In this document: positions 1-7,583 of the stretch, piece after piece
How positions within the stretch are numbered: position 1 is the first letter of the stretch
Layout: the number at the start of each line of letters is the position of its first letter
Assembly: GCA_023410575.1 (NCBI GenBank)
Contig: JAEYPP010000039.1
Coordinates: 8,483 to 72,482 of the forward strand
DNA from: Bacillota bacterium
Lineage (GTDB): Bacteria; Bacillota; Clostridia; Lachnospirales; Lachnospiraceae
DNA: 64,000 nt
Direction of reading: 5' to 3'
Notes under the pieces: model-generated
What the model was told of the DNA's origin: nothing
Seen by the model: only the letters and a program-made list of their open reading frames with translations
The model's database searches: none
Made by a program: the position numbers and the translations under genes

Positions 1-176
1 AGACCACGTATCTGACCACGCATTTTCTCGGAAATGGAAAGACCAGCTGCGTCATCACCTGCACGATTGATTCTGTAACCAGAAGAAAGTTTTTCAGAGT
101 TCTTTGCTAAGCTACCAGTAGTAATACCTAACTGTCTGTTTGTATTAGCGGCTGTCATATTATGTTGTACTATCAT
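1..176 (-). CDS. hag: Flagellin, N-terminal part (cut by window edge)
   Basis: The 58 readable codons give a classic flagellin N-terminus: MIVQHNMTAANTNRQL, then a GSLAKNSEKLSSGYRIN segment and GDDAAGLSISEKMR. This is the D0/D1 helical region that polymerises into the filament core. The start ATG at 174-176 is preceded by an AAGGAGGAA ribosome binding site. The gene has its own sigma-28 promoter and a leader with a possible CsrA hairpin, both listed separately. The rest of the gene lies beyond position 1, so the length and the variable region cannot be judged. The flagellin identity is very secure; the gene symbol is by convention, and other flagellin copies may exist elsewhere in the genome. 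Confidence 0.95.
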   Translation of the reverse strand, partial: MIVQHNMTAANTNRQLGITTGSLAKNSEKLSSGYRINRAGDDAAGLSISEKMRGQIRG

Positions 177-180
177 ATAG

Positions 181-190
181 ATTCCTCCTT
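181..190 (-). promoter_or_regulatory. hag ribosome binding site, possible second CsrA site
   Basis: Reads AAGGAGGAAT on the minus strand. It is a near-perfect Shine-Dalgarno and contains two overlapping GGA triplets. In Bacillus subtilis CsrA occupies an upstream hairpin and the SD of hag together; the same arrangement is seen here, but binding is inferred. Confidence 0.6.
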
Positions 191-197
191 GAATTTT

Positions 198-217
198 TAG
201 TAGCATCCATGCTACTA
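198..217 (-). promoter_or_regulatory. Hairpin with GGA loop in the hag leader (candidate CsrA site)
   Basis: On the minus-strand RNA an 8-bp perfect stem (UAGUAGCA / UGCUACUA) closes a UGGA tetraloop, which presents GGA exactly as CsrA prefers. It lies just upstream of the SD, within a leader of about 105 nt. csrA and fliW are encoded 3.4 kb away in this window, which supports the reading. The structure is seen; the binding is inferred. Confidence 0.65.
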
Positions 218-261
218 GAGAATAGATTAATAAGTTGCAATGGTAGTATTGGTATTGTTTT

Positions 262-282
262 TAAGTAAATTGTTTTTACTTA
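262..282 (-). other. 5'-end hairpin of the hag leader
   Basis: An 8-bp inverted repeat (TAAGTAAA / TTTACTTA) sits almost exactly at the predicted transcription start of the sigma-28 promoter. A hairpin at the 5' end would protect the abundant flagellin mRNA from decay. That role is inferred from position only. Confidence 0.4.
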
Positions 283-288
283 TCTTAT

Positions 289-315
289 ATATCGGAGAAA
301 TTCGTATTAACTTTA
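289..315 (-). promoter_or_regulatory. Sigma-28 (SigD) promoter of hag
   Basis: Minus strand reads TAAAGTTA, 11 bases, TCCGATAT. The Gram-positive SigD consensus is TAAAGTTT-N11-GCCGATAT/A, so nearly every position matches and the spacer is exact. The predicted start is near 282, giving a leader of about 105 nt for hag. Confidence 0.85.
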
Positions 316-334
316 TATCCTTTTTTATTATTTT

Positions 335-826
335 TTATTTTTTTTTGTCATAAAAATAGGATTGTCCTTGTGTCTTTCCCGTCATATTCTTATAGTAAGA
401 AGATACAGTTTTATTACTAACTTTAAACTGCTTAATCTCTTGTTTTTTATTTCGAGAATATACTTCGAATTTTAGCTTATTGTTTTGCTCTAACGTCTGA
501 ATCTTTATACTTAACTCAGTTACTTTAACAATGCTTTGTTGTAATTGCCCAATTTCATCTTTATATATATTTTTATCCTGTTGTACTATCTCTTTGATTT
601 TTGAATAGACGGAATCAAAGCCAGCATCCATTTCATTAAGCTGATGAATTAATGGCTCCTTCTTTAGTACGCATTGCTCCATAATTTCAATTGTTGTCTT
701 CTCATTTGCGAATGAAAGATTTTGTTCTTCCGTGAATGTTAATATCTGCTCCAAAATCGCAACTTTACGCTTTAAGCTACTATTCAGCATCTGTAAGTAG
801 GTTGATATCATTTGCTTTTCTTCCAT
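335..826 (-). CDS. Coiled-coil protein at the end of the fliD-fliS operon (FliT-like position)
   Basis: A 163-residue charged, helical protein with heptad-like leucines, no signal peptide and no membrane segment. It is the fourth gene after flaG, fliD and fliS, the place where many flagellar operons encode FliT, the export chaperone for FliD. The sequence itself does not let me claim FliT: it could be any small flagellar chaperone or regulator. The C-terminal third is basic and ends in a lysine run. The ATG at 826 follows AAGGTAG. The role as a flagellar accessory protein is inferred from operon position only. Confidence 0.6.
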   Translation of the reverse strand: MEEKQMISTYLQMLNSSLKRKVAILEQILTFTEEQNLSFANEKTTIEIMEQCVLKKEPLIHQLNEMDAGFDSVYSKIKEIVQQDKNIYKDEIGQLQQSIVKVTELSIKIQTLEQNNKLKFEVYSRNKKQEIKQFKVSNKTVSSYYKNMTGKTQGQSYFYDKKK

Positions 827-855
827 GGAATTCTACCTTTCTAAATCATTGTCAC

Positions 856-1236
856 TTACTGAACATAAAGCTTATTCTTTTTCATAACTTCTTTCCATGT
901 GTCTCTCATTTCACGTATATAACGTAATGATTCTTGGGCAATCTCTATATCTGCTTTTACATTTGCTTCGATCAAACGACGATAAATATATTCGTAAACA
1001 AGATCAAAATCATTGGCAACTGGATACTTAAAATCTAATGAAATACGCAATTGCGTAATGATTTTCTGAGCTTTCAAAAAATTTGTATTTCTATTTTGGA
1101 TATCATCATTTTCCATTGCATGAATTGCCTTATTACAAAACTTAATAGCCCCTTCATACAGCATAAGTGTAAGTTCTGCCGGAGATGCAGTATTTACTTT
1201 TGTACCTTGATAAGCTGCCGCTGCATTGAATGTCAT
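856..1236 (-). CDS. fliS: Flagellar secretion chaperone FliS
   Basis: At 126 residues this is a typical FliS. It has the family opening (A-AYQ-TKVNTASPAELTLMLYEGAIKF) around residues 7-34 and the conserved later helix around YEYIYRRLIEAN. FliS is a four-helix cytoplasmic chaperone that binds the C-terminus of flagellin and prevents its early polymerisation before export. It also interacts with FliW in some Firmicutes. It is third in the sigma-28-driven flaG-fliD-fliS unit, 34 bases after fliD. Confidence 0.95.
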   Translation of the reverse strand: MTFNAAAAYQGTKVNTASPAELTLMLYEGAIKFCNKAIHAMENDDIQNRNTNFLKAQKIITQLRISLDFKYPVANDFDLVYEYIYRRLIEANVKADIEIAQESLRYIREMRDTWKEVMKKNKLYVQ

Positions 1237-1270
1237 AATTAAACCTCCTATATCCTAACCGATGATATGA

Positions 1271-2824
1271 TTAATTTCCAGTTCCCATTAGGGATGCTAA
1301 TGAATTTGTTGTTGCATTTACTTTCGAAAGCGCAGTTTCCATAGCTGTAAACTGGTCATAATAACGATTCTCTAGTATATCTAATCGGTCCTCCATTTCA
1401 CTTAAATCTGACTTATACTCTTTTAGTACATTCTTCATTTCCTTATCATTATAAAATGTAAGCGCACTACTAAGAGATGTAGCTTTCATTTTATCTGTTA
1501 AACCAGTGTATAAGTTAGAAAAAAGGGTTGATAATGTAGTCATAACAGCTTCTGGATCTTCTTGTAATGCCTTCATTAGCTTATCCTTTTTGTCACTACT
1601 TGTACTATCATCTTTATCTCCATCGATGTGAAGTATTCCCTTTTCGGTATAATCACCTGTACATATCCCAAATGTAGATAATGCATAACTTGTACCATTA
1701 TATTCAACTGAAGTCATAATTGTATTCTTCATCGTACTAATCAAGTCACTTAATGTATTATCTCTTCGAAGTAGAGAATCTTTAATCTTGTTCTCCCATT
1801 TTTCAATCTCATCTTCTGTCATTGCTTCTTTTTGCTCACTTGTTAATGGATCATAGCCTCTAGAAGAATCAGCATTATATAATTTATTCATTTCTTTTAG
1901 CACTTCATTATACTCTGTTACAAATTGCTTTATCGAGTCATAAACTGCTTGATTATCCTGAGAAACACTTAATGTAATTGTTTCACCTAGTGTTGTTTGT
2001 GCATAGACTTTGATAGTCAAACCATTAATTTCAATCTCATTGGTGCTACTTGTAATTAAAGCTCCATTATATATAATCTGACTATTAGAAGCCTCCTTTA
2101 TTGAAACAGAAGTATCTGCTAAAGTATATGTAACATTTTCCTCGTTTTCATCAATCGTTGCAACGATTTCAGATAATCCTAGGCCAGAAAGTTTATTCTC
2201 ACCAACTGTTACTGTTTGATCTAAAGTTGTTGTAATAGAAAACGCATTTGCAACACCACTCGTACTACTACTTAAGAAGAAACGTTGCTGTGCAGAATCA
2301 AAACTAGCTGTAATCCCCGCTTCTTTTGCTGCATCAAGAAAATCATCTACGGTAGTTTCACTTGATATTGCCAATTCAATCTGTACTTCACTTGTTGAAA
2401 ACGTTACATTCTCACCGATAAGAGAATCATCAATATCCGAAAGTAGTGTTTTCCCATCAATCTTTTGCTCGTCCGATGTTGTTATACGATTTCCAGTAAT
2501 ATATTGAGCACTTGCTAATTGATTAATCTGAACTTGATGTGAGCCATTGACTGCTGAAGGGGAGGCTGTGACAGTTGCTTTTGCCTCATTCGATGACACT
2601 ACTTTTTTCGTACTATAAGTGCCTTGCAATTTCATCTTACTAATAGATCCTGTATAAAGTGAGTAAATCTTTGTATTTAAATCTTTCCATTTTTCTTGAG
2701 CCCACTCACTCTTTGTTATCTTATTCTGAATTTTTACTTTTTTTTGACTTTGTGCACTCATTAATTCTTTTACAATGCTGTCAGTATCCAAATTCGATAC
2801 AAGACCGGTCATTCGAATTGGCAT
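1271..2824 (-). CDS. fliD: Flagellar filament cap protein FliD (hook-associated protein 2)
   Basis: The 517-residue protein begins MPIRMTGLVSNLDTDSIVKELM, the diagnostic FliD_N motif, and ends with a FliD_C helical region (AMETALSKVNATTNSLASLMG). The central part is serine/threonine-rich, as expected of the solvent-exposed cap domains. FliD caps the growing filament and helps flagellin fold and insert after export. The start follows GGAGG with good spacing and lies 8 bases after flaG, so the two are translationally close. Length is normal for the family. Confidence 0.95.
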   Translation of the reverse strand: MPIRMTGLVSNLDTDSIVKELMSAQSQKKVKIQNKITKSEWAQEKWKDLNTKIYSLYTGSISKMKLQGTYSTKKVVSSNEAKATVTASPSAVNGSHQVQINQLASAQYITGNRITTSDEQKIDGKTLLSDIDDSLIGENVTFSTSEVQIELAISSETTVDDFLDAAKEAGITASFDSAQQRFFLSSSTSGVANAFSITTTLDQTVTVGENKLSGLGLSEIVATIDENEENVTYTLADTSVSIKEASNSQIIYNGALITSSTNEIEINGLTIKVYAQTTLGETITLSVSQDNQAVYDSIKQFVTEYNEVLKEMNKLYNADSSRGYDPLTSEQKEAMTEDEIEKWENKIKDSLLRRDNTLSDLISTMKNTIMTSVEYNGTSYALSTFGICTGDYTEKGILHIDGDKDDSTSSDKKDKLMKALQEDPEAVMTTLSTLFSNLYTGLTDKMKATSLSSALTFYNDKEMKNVLKEYKSDLSEMEDRLDILENRYYDQFTAMETALSKVNATTNSLASLMGTGN

Positions 2825-2832
2825 ATTCCCTC

Positions 2833-3234
2833 CTATCTGCGTTCATCAACTAAGATTCCCGCTAATTCCCACATTTTCTCTACCATCTCCAATGTTTCCT
2901 CCGGAGGTATTTCGCGAATTATCTCTTGTGTATCCTTATCAATTATTTTGATTGATACTCGCTTCGTTGGTTCATGATAAGAAAACTCACATCTTGTTTT
3001 TGCATGCTTCATCTGCTTATTTGCATGTTTGACCGCAGTTCTTATACGTTGCTCATCAGGCGCGGGATTACGTTCCTGTTGAGAATCATTATTGATTGAC
3101 TCGTTCTCAATTGGCATCACCTGATCTACTGAGAAATTCTTCTCAACTGGCACAGACGCTGTATCTGTAACTCTTAAATTTGTTGATTGTACATCCTGAA
3201 ATTGCATTGAATTCTTAATTGAGTTAATCGCCAT
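2833..3234 (-). CDS. flaG: FlaG family protein
   Basis: The 133-residue protein has a low-complexity polar N-terminus and the FlaG domain at about residues 65-133, with FSYHEPTKRVSIKIIDKDTQ and EIIREIPPEETLEMVEKM. The IREIPPEE segment is the family hallmark. FlaG proteins affect filament length or structure in several species; the mechanism is not settled. It heads the flaG-fliD-fliS operon and is directly downstream of a sigma-28 promoter. Confidence 0.9.
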   Translation of the reverse strand: MAINSIKNSMQFQDVQSTNLRVTDTASVPVEKNFSVDQVMPIENESINNDSQQERNPAPDEQRIRTAVKHANKQMKHAKTRCEFSYHEPTKRVSIKIIDKDTQEIIREIPPEETLEMVEKMWELAGILVDERR

Positions 3235-3276
3235 CGCATTTCACCTCCATGTGAATAAAGACCCCTCTTTTCCTTT

Positions 3277-3303
3277 ATATCGGCCTATCTTACAAAATAG
3301 TTA
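3277..3303 (-). promoter_or_regulatory. Sigma-28 promoter of flaG-fliD-fliS
   Basis: The minus strand shows TAACTATT, 11 bases, GCCGATAT. The -10 element is a perfect SigD match and the spacer is exact; the -35 is weaker (TAA plus T-rich end). The predicted start is about 40 bases upstream of the flaG ATG. Confidence 0.75.
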
Positions 3304-3345
3304 ATAAAAATTTGAAAAAAGTGTTTATCTGTGTCAAAATACAAA

Positions 3346-3382
3346 AGAGAACGGACTAAAACATTAGCACATTCTCTCTTCT
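3346..3382 (-). terminator. Possible terminator after csrA
   Basis: An imperfect inverted repeat (AAGAGA-AA arms) lies just after the csrA stop and is followed on the minus strand by TTTTG. It would separate the flgM-csrA transcript from flaG. The stem is short, so confidence is modest. Confidence 0.35.
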
Positions 3383-3386
3383 TACC

Positions 3387-3608
3387 TTATTTTAGTAACT
3401 TCATTAATTCATCTGTAGCAACACTTCCCCCTGCTGCTTCTTTGTTAGACTCTTGAATCTGTAAATAAATCTCTTTACGATAAATCGGTACTGATTTTGG
3501 TGCACTGATACCTAATTTCACCTGATCACCTTTAATCTCAAGTATAGTAATCTCAACATCACTACCAATCATAATCGATTCATTTATTTTTCTGGATAGG
3601 GCGAGCAT
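3387..3608 (-). CDS. csrA: Carbon storage regulator CsrA, RNA-binding translational repressor
   Basis: At 73 residues it has the full CsrA fold: MLALSRKINESIMIG at the N-terminus, then VKLGISAPKSVPIYRKEIY. The leading MLALSRK strand and the Arg in the IYRKEIY segment form the GGA-binding face of the homodimer. In Firmicutes CsrA represses flagellin translation until FliW sequesters it. The start codon touches the fliW stop (TAAATG), so translation is probably coupled and the two antagonists are made together. Its likely target is the hag leader in this window. Confidence 0.95.
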   Translation of the reverse strand: MLALSRKINESIMIGSDVEITILEIKGDQVKLGISAPKSVPIYRKEIYLQIQESNKEAAGGSVATDELMKLLK

Positions 3609-4076
3609 TTACATATCCCCTTTCTTCTCCGACTTATTATTAATCTTATCATATACTGGATATTTTATCATATAATCCTCATTCTCTGCAACAATTTGAC
3701 AACCTACCCTTGTATCCGAATTAATAATTATTGGAGCTTTTAGATTTGTAGTCATCTTTGTAAGATCAGATGGTACAGTTAATGTTAACAGAATTACAAT
3801 ATTATTATCATTTAAATCACCCAGTGGTTCTAGCAAATTATCATTAACAATCGGATTGTAATCTTCTTTTACCAAACAAGGACTAATAATCGGAAGTGCA
3901 AGCTCCTGAAGCTCTAAACTCTGAAGCCATGAAATTGCTGGTCTTGCTCCCCCATCATTATTATATAATATTGTATATTTCGTACAATCCTCAAAACCAA
4001 AAATACCATTTTTGAAGGTAAGAACCTTATCCTCATCAAGATTAATCTCTCCAAAATATTTTGTCTTAACTAACAT
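3609..4076 (-). CDS. fliW: Flagellar assembly factor FliW, CsrA antagonist
   Basis: The 155-residue protein opens MLVKTKYFGEINLDEDKVLTFKNGIFGFEDC, the FliW signature (TKYFG-I and F--GI-GFE). FliW binds either flagellin or CsrA. When flagellin is exported, FliW is freed, captures CsrA allosterically and so de-represses hag translation. It is followed without gap by csrA. The C-terminus is charged. Length and motifs are standard. Confidence 0.95.
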   Translation of the reverse strand: MLVKTKYFGEINLDEDKVLTFKNGIFGFEDCTKYTILYNNDGGARPAISWLQSLELQELALPIISPCLVKEDYNPIVNDNLLEPLGDLNDNNIVILLTLTVPSDLTKMTTNLKAPIIINSDTRVGCQIVAENEDYMIKYPVYDKINNKSEKKGDM

Positions 4077-4112
4077 TTATTTTCCCCTTTCCTATAAAAA
4101 ATATTGAATATT

Positions 4113-5648
4113 TTATATAAAATCTAATAATGAATTTTGAACAACCTTTGCAGCTGCAGATAAAGAGGCATTATAAATTGTCTCTTGCGATTTTAGCTTA
4201 ATTACGGTATCTACAATATCAGCATCTTCATTCTTAGATAGTAAATCTTCAAAATCACCTTGTTCGCTGGAAAGACGACTCTCTGTAAGTTCTACACGAG
4301 CATAACGAGAACCCAAATCTGCAATTGCAACATTCATAACGTTTTGCTGGTTTGAAACTTCAGTTAGTGCTCGTCCGAAAGTATTTTGAAGTACTTCATC
4401 CTTTAATGTTTTCTCTGTTATGAGTACATCAAGCATTTCATTCAATGCTACACTTTGTTCTTGTGTTATTGATGTATCAGCTAACATCTTTTTAACTTCA
4501 GATATCTTATGATCCGTATTTAAAACATCATTCACCGAGGTAATGATGTCATCAATCACTCGACCAATGTCATGTGTAATAGCATCACTTCCTTGTGTAT
4601 TAATTGTCATGGTCTGATTGAAATTAACTTCATAACGAATTTTCTGGTCTGATTTTGTATAAATGATATCTTCGGCATCTTCATCCAACTTATCTGTAAC
4701 TGTACAATCAAAATAATGTTCTGGACGTAAATCATTCTTAATAAAGGAGTCTTTTTCATAAGTAACGTGTATCTGGTCTAATGCTTTCCACTCTAAATAC
4801 ACATCCTCGCTCATAATGAGCTCGCCAGTATCTGCTAGAAAGTTTACAGTCCCTGGTTCAGGAGTATATGCGCTCGGATCTTTTGAGTTAGTTTGAATGA
4901 TATCGCCACTAAAGTCCTCATATTCTATATTTCCATCTTCATCATATTCAATATTGCCATCTGTGTCCCTGACTGGAAATCTGATGCCTATATTTCCATC
5001 CTCCTCTTGTGGCTTCAAATTATTATAAGCTAGACGTAAACGATAGGCAGAAACATAGTTTGGTTTATTTTCCAAATTTATTGAGGTTAGATTCTCTGGA
5101 TCATATAAAGAAATATCTACTGCGTTTAAAGTAGTCTGTACAATATCAATATTACTTCCAGATAACTTTTCTGTAATCTCATAATTGTAATCTGTTGTCT
5201 CTTCATTAAAAACTAAGCTCGTATCTGTTTTATATCCACTAAATACATAACGTCCTGCGTAGTTTGTATTACCCTCTTGAAATATCTGTTCCTTAAACTG
5301 TTGTAAAGTTGCAACAATACTATTACGGTCACTTTCTGTTAATGTATCAGTTGAACCATTAACACAATATGTATGAATCTTTGTTAAAATATCATTTGCC
5401 TCATTCATTGCGCTTTCTGTTAGTTCCATCCAAGCGAGTGTATCTGGAATATTTTTTTCATAAAATTGATTTAACTCTGTCAAGTTTGTCCGTAACTTTA
5501 ACGCTCTGGTTGCAATAATCGGATCATCCGAAGGTTTTTGAATTTTTAACCCCGTAGAATATTGTTCTTCCAGTTTTGATAACGAGTTCTTATTTCCATT
5601 AATATTATATAATACGTTATTCGTCATCATTTTATTAGTTATTCTCAT
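4113..5648 (-). CDS. flgL: Hook-filament junction protein FlgL (HAP3), with large insertion
   Basis: The N-terminus (MRITNKMMTNNVLYNINGNKNSLSKLEEQYSTG) and the C-terminus (ETIYNASLSAAAKVVQNSLLDFI) are clear flagellin-like D0/D1 segments of FlgL. The protein is 511 residues, against about 300 for enterobacterial FlgL. The extra length is in the middle (about residues 150-370), an acidic, aspartate/glutamate-rich region with a repeated DGNIEY motif, presumably a surface-exposed domain. It follows flgK2 by 38 bases. FlgL joins the hook to the filament, on top of FlgK. Confidence 0.92.
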   Translation of the reverse strand: MRITNKMMTNNVLYNINGNKNSLSKLEEQYSTGLKIQKPSDDPIIATRALKLRTNLTELNQFYEKNIPDTLAWMELTESAMNEANDILTKIHTYCVNGSTDTLTESDRNSIVATLQQFKEQIFQEGNTNYAGRYVFSGYKTDTSLVFNEETTDYNYEITEKLSGSNIDIVQTTLNAVDISLYDPENLTSINLENKPNYVSAYRLRLAYNNLKPQEEDGNIGIRFPVRDTDGNIEYDEDGNIEYEDFSGDIIQTNSKDPSAYTPEPGTVNFLADTGELIMSEDVYLEWKALDQIHVTYEKDSFIKNDLRPEHYFDCTVTDKLDEDAEDIIYTKSDQKIRYEVNFNQTMTINTQGSDAITHDIGRVIDDIITSVNDVLNTDHKISEVKKMLADTSITQEQSVALNEMLDVLITEKTLKDEVLQNTFGRALTEVSNQQNVMNVAIADLGSRYARVELTESRLSSEQGDFEDLLSKNEDADIVDTVIKLKSQETIYNASLSAAAKVVQNSLLDFI

Positions 5649-5686
5649 ATATCCTCCTTCCGAGCTCTATACATACGGTTGATTAA

Positions 5687-7531
5687 CTAGGCACCCATAT
5701 AATTAATAAGTTTATCAAAGCACTCATCCATTACAGAAATTGCTTTAGCTGAAAGACTGTACGCATTCTGATAGCGAATTAGGTTCATAGCTTCTTCTTC
5801 TGTATCAACCCCGCTAATTGATAAACGCTGATTATCTACGGCAGCTAATATATCCTTTTGATTTTCAGAAAAATTGGCTGTTTTCTTTGTATCAATACCA
5901 ATCTCTGCTACTAGCGTTTGGAAAAACTGTGCTGGTTTTCCCTGCTTAAACATAGAATTATCATCTTTTAAAGCTATTAGCTTTTCCATTAAGTCGTTAT
6001 TGCCAACACCTTCTGCAATATCTTTTGTAGTAACTAGTTTACTAGGATTATAGTATACTTCATCGGTAATACAAAAATTTTTAGCAATTAATAGATAATA
6101 GGACCCATAGTTCTTATCATCATCTACATAGTCACTGGCATAAAAACCTGTCTTGCTTGTAAATAAATAATTATTCTCTTCCTCTGTTGGTGATTGAACG
6201 AACGAGAAGTTCTCACCTGTTACTAAATCAGTTCCATTAAAAAACTCAAGCCCAGGATCTCCATTTAAATCAACCCCGCTCTTACATATATCATTAAATG
6301 CTTTTGAAAAAGTACGCACAAATTTGTTCAATTCACCCATATAATATGGAATTCCTTTGTAAGAAATACTTTGTCCGACCTTGACCATTGTATCATTCAC
6401 ATCTGTTACAATACCTTCATCTAATGAAAACTCATATTGGAATGTCCCTGTATCTTCGTCCTGCATTACTGCAAAGCCATTGTAATGATACAAACGATTC
6501 CCAATTGTTAATACACCAGTTGCCGGTATATTTAAATCCATCATACTATTGATGTTAGTATTGGTTATTGTAATGGTCATATCACCAGAATCCGCAGTTA
6601 CCTTACCACTAAAATTTTCAGCATTATTCCCATCGCGTACTTCAAATAATGCACGAAGTGTACCACCGAGTGTTGGACTATGGGTATTCACTTTTTGTCC
6701 ACCTGCCCAGTAGATATCGTATAACCCTTCCATATCATTCATATTTGCTTTTTCAGTTCTAGGTACTACCTGCAACTCATTAGAAATATACGTATCCACT
6801 AGTGTCTGTCCATCCATCTTAACTGTAAAGGTAGTTACACCAACTCCATCACCAGCTACTTTTTCCTTCACCGTAATATTGCAATAGCTCGATAATTCCT
6901 CTACCATAAGATTACGTTGATCACGTAAATCATTGGAAGTGCCACCTCCAACCTCAAGTGTATTAATTTGCTTCGTAACCGTAGCAATCTGTTGTGATAA
7001 TGAGTTAATTCGACTTATTTGATTACGAATTTCAAAGTTACATTCTTCCTGTATTTTTTCAAGACTCGATGCAAGAGAATTGATAAATTGTGTCGTACTC
7101 TGCGCATAGCTGGCTGCCTGTGTTCGAACAGTCAAATCGGTTGGATTTTTGCTTAACTCGTGAAACGCATTATACATATTATCAAAATTTGTAGTAAAGC
7201 CTTTTAACTGTACCTCATTGAAATAGTTTTCAATCGAATTCATATAATACTGTTTTGTCGAATAAGCACCATACATCGTATTATTAATTCGATATTTTTC
7301 ATCATAATATGTATCACGGACCTGCTCGACACCAGTAATATCAACACCGCTACCTGCCATACCATATGAGCTATTCACACGTAGAGCAGAACTAGCTTGT
7401 TGTTTTGCTATCTGTCTAGAATAACCTTCGGTTTCTGTATTTGAGATATTATGTGTCGTTGTATTTAAACCAGCTTGTGATGCATATAGCCCAGACGTTC
7501 CAATACTTAATCCAAAAAAAGTTCCTGGCAT
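5687..7531 (-). CDS. flgK: Hook-associated protein FlgK, second paralogue
   Basis: A 614-residue protein with the FlgK N-terminus (GLSIGTSGLYASQAGLNTTTHNISNTETEGYSRQ) and the C-terminal rod/hook helix (NLIRYQNAYSLSAKAISVMDECFDKLI). The central NDLRDQRNLMVEELS motif is also FlgK-type. It directly follows a second flgK-like gene of similar size in the same operon. Only one FlgK is normally needed at the hook-filament junction, so one copy may have a different position or function. The start at 7531 follows AAGGATG with normal spacing. Confidence 0.9.
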   Translation of the reverse strand: MPGTFFGLSIGTSGLYASQAGLNTTTHNISNTETEGYSRQIAKQQASSALRVNSSYGMAGSGVDITGVEQVRDTYYDEKYRINNTMYGAYSTKQYYMNSIENYFNEVQLKGFTTNFDNMYNAFHELSKNPTDLTVRTQAASYAQSTTQFINSLASSLEKIQEECNFEIRNQISRINSLSQQIATVTKQINTLEVGGGTSNDLRDQRNLMVEELSSYCNITVKEKVAGDGVGVTTFTVKMDGQTLVDTYISNELQVVPRTEKANMNDMEGLYDIYWAGGQKVNTHSPTLGGTLRALFEVRDGNNAENFSGKVTADSGDMTITITNTNINSMMDLNIPATGVLTIGNRLYHYNGFAVMQDEDTGTFQYEFSLDEGIVTDVNDTMVKVGQSISYKGIPYYMGELNKFVRTFSKAFNDICKSGVDLNGDPGLEFFNGTDLVTGENFSFVQSPTEEENNYLFTSKTGFYASDYVDDDKNYGSYYLLIAKNFCITDEVYYNPSKLVTTKDIAEGVGNNDLMEKLIALKDDNSMFKQGKPAQFFQTLVAEIGIDTKKTANFSENQKDILAAVDNQRLSISGVDTEEEAMNLIRYQNAYSLSAKAISVMDECFDKLINYMGA

Positions 7532-7583
7532 CTTATCACATCCTTCCTGTTCATTTCTTATTTAAGGATAACCAATCTAATTA

